From Cyrtodaria siliqua (Eukaryota; Mollusca; Bivalvia; Adapedonta; Hiatellidae): 64,000 nt of DNA. Positions 57,143-64,000 of this stretch are shown here, one piece after another (the stretch's first letter is position 1; every line of letters starts with the position of its first letter). The DNA lies in contig JAWPHD010000236.1 of the NCBI GenBank assembly GCA_037043455.1, positions 372,001 to 436,000 on the forward strand, written 5' to 3'. The position numbers and the translations under genes are program-made. The notes under the pieces are model-generated. The model did not search any database. It was not told where the DNA came from and saw nothing but the letters and a program-made list of their open reading frames with translations.

Positions 57143-60100
57143 ATGGAGTGGCCAGTAGTCTAGTAGTGGCATCTGAAGTATGCAGTGGCCAGTAGTCTGG
57201 TATTGACATCTGAAGTATGCAGTGGCCAGTAGTCTGGTAGTGACATCTGAAGTATGCAGTGGCCAGTAGTCTGGTAATGGCATCTGAAGTATGCAGTTGG
57301 CAGTAGTCTATTAGTGGCATCTGAAGTATGCAGTGGCCAGTAGTCTAGTAGTGGCATCTGAAGTATGCAGTGGCCAGTAGTCTGGTAGCGGCATCTGAAA
57401 TATGCAGTTGCCAGTAGTCTGGTAGTGGCATCTGAAGTATGCAGTTGTCAGTAGTCTGGTAGTGGTATCTGAAGTATGCAGTTGCCAGTAGTCTGGTAGT
57501 GGCATCTGAAGTATGCAGTGGCCAGTAGTCTGGTAGTGGCATCTGAAGTATGCAGTTGCCAGTAGTCTGGTAGCGGCATCTGAAGTATGCAGTTGCCAGT
57601 AGTCTATTAGTGGCATCTGAAGTATGCAGTGGCCAGTAGTCTGGTAGTGGCATCTGAATTATGCAGTTGCCAGTAGTCTATTAGTGGCATCTGAAGTATG
57701 CAGTGGCCAGTAGTCTAGTAGTGGCATCTGAAGTATGCAGTTGACAGTAGTCTGGTAGCGGCATCTGAAGTATGCAGTTGCCAGTAGTCTATTAGTGGCA
57801 TCTGAAGTATGCAGTGGCCAGTAGTCTGGTAGTGGCATCTGAAGTATGCAGTTGCCAGTAGTCTATTAGTGGCATCTGAAGTATGCAGTGGCCAGTAGTC
57901 TGGTAGCGGCATCTGAAGTATGCAGTGGCCAGTAGTCTAGTAGTGGCATCTGAAGTATGCAGTTGTCAGTAGTCTAGTAGTGGCATCTGAAGTATGCAGT
58001 GGCCAGTAGTCTAGTAGTGGCATCTGAAGTATGCAGTGGCCAGTAGTCTGGTAGTGGCATCTGAAGTATGCAGTTGTCAGTAGTCTAGTAATGGCATCTG
58101 AAGTATGCAGTGGCCAGTAGTCTAGTAGTGGCATCTGAAGTATGCAGTTGCCAGTAGTCTGGTAGTGGCATCTGAAGTATGCAGTGGCCAGTAGTCTAGT
58201 AGTGGCATCTGAAGTATGCAGTTGTCAGTAGTCTAGTAGTGGCATCTGAAGTATGCAGTGGCCAGTAGTCTGGTAGTGGCATCTGAAGTATGCAGTTGTC
58301 AGTAGTCTAGTAGTGGCATCTGAAGTATGCAGTGGCCAGTAGTCTAGTAGCGGCATCTGAAGTATGCAGTTGTCAGTAGTCTAGTAGTGGCATCTGAAGT
58401 ATGCAGTTGGCAGTAGTCTGGTAGTGGCATCTGAAGTATGCAGTGGCCAGTAGTCTAGTAGTGGCATCTGAAGTATGCAGTGGCCAGTAGTCTGGTAGTG
58501 GCATCTGAAGTATGCAGTTGTCAGTAGTCTAGTAGTGGCATCTGAAGTATGCAGTTGCCAGTCGTCTAGTAGTGGCATCTGAAGTATGCAGTGGCCAGTA
58601 GTCTGGTAGTGGCATCTGAAGTATGCAGGGGCCAGTAGTCTAGTAGCGGCATCTGAAGTATGCAGTGGCCAGTAGTCTGGTAGTGGCATCTGAAGTATGC
58701 AGTTGTCAGTAGTCTGGTAGTGGCATCTGAAGTATGCAGTTGCCAGTAGTCTGGTAGTGGCATCTGAAGTATGCAGTTGCCAGTAGTCTAGTAGTGGCAT
58801 CTGAAGTATGCAGTGGCCAGTAGTCTAGTAGTGGCATCTGAAGTATGCAGTGGCCAGTAGTCTGGTAGTGGCATCTGAAGTATGCAGTTGCCAGTAGTCT
58901 GGTAGTGGCATCTGAAGTATGCAGTGGCCGGTAGTCTGGTAGTGGCATCTGAAGTATGCACTTGTCAGTAGTCTAGTAGTGGCATCTGAAGTATGCAGTT
59001 GCCAGTAGTCTGGTAGTGGCATCTGAAGTATGCAGTGGCCAGTAGTCTGGTAGTGGCATCTGAAGTATGCAGTGGCCAGTAGTCTGGTAGTGGCATCTGA
59101 AGTATGCAGTGGCCAGTAGTCTGGTAGTGGCATCTGAAGTGTGCAGTTGTCAGTAGTCTGGTAGTGGCATCTGAAGTATGCAGTTGCCAGTAGTCTGGTA
59201 GTGGCATCTGAAGTATGCAGTTGCCAGTAGTCTATTAGTGGCATCTGAAGTATGGAGTGGCCAGTAGTCTAGTAGTGGCATCTGAAGTATGCAGTGGCCA
59301 GTAGTCTGGTAGCGGCATCTGAAGTATGCAGTGGCCAGTAGTCTAGTAGTGGCATCTGAAGTATGCAGTTGTCAGTAGTCTAGTAGTGGCATCTGAAGTA
59401 TGCAGTGGCCAGTAGTCTAGTAGTGGCATCTGAAGTATGCAGTGGCCAGTAGTCTGGTAGTGGCATCTGAAGTATGCAGTTGTCAGTAGTCTAGTAGTGG
59501 CATCTGAAGTATGCAGTGGCCAGTAGTCTGGTAGTGGCATCTGAAGTATGCAGTGGCCAGTAGTCTAGTAGTGGCATCTGAAGTATGCAGTTGTCAGTAG
59601 TCTAGTAGTGGCATCTGAAGTATGCAGTGGCCAGTAGTCTGGTAGTGGCATCTGAAGTATGCAGTTGTCAGTAGTCTAGTAGTGGCATCTGAAGTATGCA
59701 GTGGCCAGTAGTCTAGTAGCGGCATCTGAAGTATGCAGTTGTCAGTAGTCTAGTAGTGGCATCTGAAGTATGCAGTTGGCAGTAGTCTGGTAGTGGCATC
59801 TGAAGTATGCAGTGGCCAGTAGTCTAGTAGTGGCATCTGAAGTATGCAGTGGCCAGTAGTCTGGTAGTGGCATCTGAAGTATGCAGTTGTCAGTAGTCTA
59901 GTAGTGGCATCTGAAGTATGCAGTTGCCAGTCGTCTAGTAGTGGCATCTGAAGTATGCAGTGGCCAGTAGTCTGGTAGTGGCATCTGAAGTATGCAGGGG
60001 CCAGTAGTCTAGTAGTGGCATCTGAAGTATGCAGTGGCCAGTAGTCTGGTAGTGGCATCTGAAGTATGCAGTTGTCAGTAGTCTGGTAGTGGCATCTGAA

Positions 60101-63100
60101 GTATGCAGTTGCCAGTAGTCTGGTAGTGGCATCTGAAGTATGCAGTTGCCAGTAGTCTAGTAGTGGCATCTGAAGTATGCAGTGGCCAGTAGTCTAGTAG
60201 TGGCATCTGAAGTATGCAGTGGCCAGTAGTCTGGTAGTGGCATCTGAAGTATGCAGTTGCCAGTAGTCTGGTAGTGGCATCTGAAGTATGCAGTGGCCGG
60301 TAGTCTGGTAGTGGCATCTGAAGTATGCAGTTGTCAGTAGTCTAGTAGTGGCATCTGAAGTATGCAGTTGCCAGTAGTCTGGTAGTGGCATCTGAAGTAT
60401 GCAGTGGCCAGTAGTCTGGTAGTGGCATCTGAAGTATGCAGTGGCCAGTAGTCTGGTAGTGGCATCTGAAGTATGCAGTGGCCAGTAGTCTGGTAGTGGC
60501 ATCTGAAGTGTGCAGTTGTCAGTAGTCTGGTAGTGGCATCTGAAGTATGCAGTTGCCAGTAGTCTGGTAGTGGCATCTGAAGTATGCAGTTGCCAGTAGT
60601 CTGGTAGTGGCATCTGAAGTATGCAGTGGCCAGTAGTCTAGTAGTGGCATCTGAAGTATGCAGTGGCCAGTAGTCTGGTAGTGGCATCTGAAGTATGCAG
60701 TGGCCAGTAGTCTAGTAGTGACATCTGAAGTATGCAGTTGTCAGTAGTCTAGTAGTGGCATCTGAAGTATGCAGTTGTCAGTAGTCTAGTAGTGGCATCT
60801 GAAGTATGCAGTGGCCAGTAGTCTAGTAGTGGCATCTGAAGTATGCAGTGGCCAGTAGTCTAGTAGTGACATCTGAAGTATGCAGTTGTCAGTAGTCTAG
60901 TAGTGGCATCTGAAGTATGCAGTTGCCAGTAGTCTAGTAGTGACATCTGAAGGATGCAGTTGTCAGTAGTCTAGTAGTGGCATCTGAAGTATGCAGTTGC
61001 CAGTAGTCTATTAGTGGCATCTGAAGTATGCAGTGGCCAGTAGTCTGGTAGTGGCATCTGAAGTATGCAGTTGTCAGTAGTCTAGTAGTGGCATCTGAAG
61101 TATGCAGTGGCAAGTAGTCTAGTAGCGGCATCTGAAGTATGCAGTTGTCAGTAGTCTAGTAGTGGCATCTGAAGTATGCAGTTGGCAGTAGTCTGGTAGT
61201 GGCATCTGAAGTATGCAGTGGCCAGTAGTCTAGTAGTGGCATCTGAAGTATGCAGTGGCCAGTAGTCTGGTAGTGGCATCTGAAGTATGCAGTTGTCAGT
61301 AGTCTAGTAGTGGCATCTGAAGTATGCAGTTGCCAGTCGTCTAGTAGTGGCATCTGAAGTATGCCGTGGCCAGTAGTCTGGTAGTGGCATCTGAAGTATG
61401 CAGGGGCCAGTAGTCTAGTAGTGGCATCTGAAGTATGCAGTGGCCAGTAGTCTGGTAGTGGCATCTGAAGTATGCAGTTGTCAGTAGTCTGGTAGTGGCA
61501 TCTGAAGTATGCAGTTGCCAGTAGTCTGGTAGTGGCATCTGAAGTATGCAGTTGCCAGTAGTCTAGTAGTGGCATCTGAAGTATGCAGTGGCCAGTAGTC
61601 TAGTAGTGGCATCTGAAGTATGCAGTGGCCAGTAGTCTGGTAGTGGCATCTGAAGTATGCAGTTGCCAGTAGTCTGGTAGTAGCATCTGAAGTATGCAGT
61701 GGCCGGTAGTCTGGTAGTGGCATCTGAAGTATGCAGTTGTCAGTAGTCTAGTAGTGGCATCTGAAGTATGCAGTTGCCAGTAGTCTGGTAGTGGCATCTG
61801 AAGTATGCAGTGGCCAGTAGTCTGGTAGTGGCATCTGAAGTATGCAGTGGCCAGTAGTCTGGTAGTGGCATCTGAAGTATGCAGTGGCCAGTAGTCTGGT
61901 AGTGGCATCTGAAGTGTGCAGTTGTCAGTAGTCTGGTAGTGGCATCTGAAGTATGCAGTTGCCAGTAGTCTGGTAGTGGCATCTGAAGTATGCAGTTGCC
62001 AGTAGTCTGGTAGTGGCATCTGAAGTATGCAGTGGCCAGTAGTCTAGTAGTGGCATCTGAAGTATGCAGTGGCCAGTAGTCTGGTAGTGGCATCTGAAGT
62101 ATGCAGTGGCCAGTAGTCTAGTAGTGACATCTGAAGTATGCAGTTGTCAGTAGTCTAGTAGTGGCATCTGAAGTATGCAGTTGTCAGTAGTCTAGTAGTG
62201 GCATCTGAAGTATGCAGTGGCCAGTAGTCTAGTAGTGGCATCTGAAGTATGCAGTGGCCAGTAGTCTAGTAGTGACATCTGAAGTATGCAGTTGTCAGTA
62301 GTCTAGTAGTGGCATCTGAAGTATGCAGTTGCCAGTAGTCTAGTAGTGACATCTGAAGGATGCAGTTGTCAGTAGTCTAGTAGTGGCATCTGAAGTATGC
62401 AGTTGCCAGTAGTCTATTAGTGGCATCTGAAGTATGGAGTGGCCAGTAGTCTAGTAGTGGCATCTGAAGTATGCAGTGGCCAGTAGTCTGGTATTGACAT
62501 CTGAAGTATGCAGTTGCCAGTAGTCTAGTAGTGACATCTGAAGTATGCAGTGGCCAGTAGTCTGGTAGTGACATCTGAAGTATGCAGTTGCCAGTAGTCT
62601 AGTAGTGGCATCTGAAGTATGCAGTTGCCAGTAGTCTGGTAGTGGCATCTGAAGTATGCAGTGGCCAGTAGTCTAGTAGTGGCATCTGAAGTATGCAGTG
62701 GCCAGTAGTCTGGTAGTGGCATCTGAAGTATGCAGTGGCCAGTAGTCTGGTAGTGACATCTGAAGTATGCAGTGGCCAATAGTCTGGTAATGACATCTGA
62801 AGTATGCAGTGGCCAGTAGTCTGGTAATGGCATCTGAAGTATGCAGTGGCCAGTAGTCTGGTAGTGACATCTGAAGTATGCAGTGGCCAGTAGTCTGGTA
62901 ATGGCATCTGAAGTATGCAGTTGGCAGTAGTCTATTAGTGGCATCTGAAGTAGCAGTGGCCAGTAGTCTAGTAGTGGCATCTGAAGTATGCAGTTGCCAG
63001 TAGTCTAGTAGTGGTATCTGAAGTATGCAGTGGCCAGTAGTCTAGTAGTGGCATCTGAAGTATGCAGTGGCCAGTAGTCTGGTAGTGGCATCTGAAGTAT

Positions 63101-64000
63101 GCAGTTGCCAGTAGTCTGGTAGTGGCATCTGAAGTATGCAGTGGCCGGTAGTCTGGTAGTGGCATCTGAAGTATGCAGTTGTCAGTAGTCTAGTAGTGGC
63201 ATCTGAAGTATGCAGTTGCCAGTAGTCTGGTAGTGGCATCTGAAGTATGCAGTGGCCAGTAGTCTGGTAGTGGCATCTGAAGTATGCAGTGGCCAGTAGT
63301 CTGGTAGTGGCATCTGAAGTATGCAGTGGCCAGTAGTCTGGTAGTGGCATCTGAAGTATGCAGTTGTCAGTAGTCTGGTAGTGGCATCTGAAGTATGCAG
63401 TTGCCAGTAGTCTGGTAGTGGCATCTGAAGTATGCAGTTGCCAGTAGTCTGGTAGTGGCATCTGAAGTATGCAGTGGCCAGTAGTCTAGTAGTGGCATCT
63501 GAAGTATGCAGTGGCCAGTAGTCTGGTAGTGGCATCTGAAGTATGCAGTGGCCAGTAGTCTAGTAGTGACATCTGAAGTATGCAGTTGTCAGTAGTCTAG
63601 TAGTGGCATCTGAAGTATGCAGTTGTCAGTAGTCTAGTAGTGGCATCTGAAGTATGCAGTGGCCAGTAGTCTAGTAGTGGCATCTGAAGTATGCAGTGGC
63701 CAGTAGTCTAGTAGTGACATATGAAGTATGCAGTTGTCAGTAGTCTAGTAGTGGCATCTGAAGTATGCAGTTGCCAGTAGTCTAGTAGTGACATCTGAAG
63801 GATGCAGTTGTCAGTAGTCTAGTAGTGGCATCTGAAGTATGCAGTTGCCAGTAGTCTATTAGTGGCATCTGAAGTATGGAGTGGCCAGTAGTCTAGTAGT
63901 GGCATCTGAAGTATGCAGTGGCCAGTAGTCTGGTATTGACATCTGAAGTATGCAGTTGCCAGTAGTCTAGTAGTGACATCTGAAGTATGCAGTTGTCAGT
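57143..64000. repeat. Terminal higher-order series of 1369, 1406 and 1442 bp
   Basis: The rare variant CAGGGGCC occurs at 58,626, 59,995 and 61,401 (steps of 1369 and 1406). AAGGATGCAG occurs at about 60,950, 62,356 and 63,798 (steps of 1406 and 1442). These are 37, 38 and 39 monomers, the last less the single missing base at 62,953. TATGGAG variants mark the same boundaries (59,251, 62,433, 63,875). Confidence 0.85.

Larger units (their letters stand above)
41810..64000. repeat. 37-bp satellite array, about 600 copies, continuing past the window
   Basis: A head-to-tail array with an invariant 37-bp period; a typical unit is 41,824-41,860. The core is AGTAGTCTAGTAGTGG, itself two 8-base half-repeats. 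GC is about 49 percent against roughly a third in the flank. Variation is concentrated at a few places: TGGCC/TTGCC/TTGTC/TTGGC, TCTAG/TCTGG/TCTATT, and GGCAT/GACAT. Length changes are very rare: 9 extra bases at about 43,967, 50,641 and 52,611, 7 extra at about 45,871 and 54,221, and one missing base at about 62,953. No transposon interrupts it in 22 kb, unlike the element-dense flank, so the array is young or strongly homogenised. The far end is not seen. Confidence 0.98.

Noticed and set aside
41978..63535. Dozens of overlapping minus-strand open frames in the array
   Set aside because: All are translations of the same 37-bp monomer in three phases. Their ends are set by a single A/G variant, and they have no start context, splice sites or unique sequence.
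41810..64000. CRISPR array
   Set aside because: The repeats are contiguous with no unique spacers, the organism is eukaryotic, and there are no cas genes.

Overview
This is nuclear DNA from an animal, most likely a lophotrochozoan such as a bivalve mollusc. The basis is AT-rich non-coding sequence, exons with spliceosomal borders, and several animal-type transposon families (an EnSpm/CACTA transposase relic, Penelope-like reverse transcriptase relics, MITEs, tRNA-headed short repeats). The species assignment is inference, since no diagnostic host gene is present. There are no bacterial operons, rRNA genes or convincing complete protein genes.

Layout. Positions 1-41.8 kb are a mosaic of old and young mobile elements. 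Two stretches, A (about 2.0-9.6 kb) and B (about 37.4-41.8 kb), are diverged copies of the same locus, each with its own insertions. B also carries three linked exons (35.4-37.9 kb) of an unrecognised gene; one exon is split by a MITE, and copy A preserves the empty site. Around 19-22.7 kb lie head-to-head, decayed Penelope-like elements, and their 3' tails are scattered through the window. An EnSpm/CACTA transposase relic on the minus strand (26.1-28.2 kb) is broken by two other elements. Several long hairpins (11.4, 23.5, 4.3 and 28.5 kb) and short tandem duplications (0.87, 6.6, 13.9 and 31.7 kb) fill the rest.

From about 41,810 to the end of the window (over 22 kb, about 600 copies) the sequence is one uninterrupted 37-bp satellite. 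It starts right after a tRNA-headed element in copy B. Copy A has the same tRNA-headed element followed by exactly one 37-bp monomer (9531-9567) bounded by GCAT, so the window holds both a single-copy state and the expanded array. The array has nested higher-order structure: a long unit of about 6.7 kb repeated once with internal changes, then a terminal series of 1369, 1406 and 1442 bp (37, 38 and about 39 monomers). The many minus-strand open frames in the array are a by-product of the monomer sequence and are not annotated as genes.
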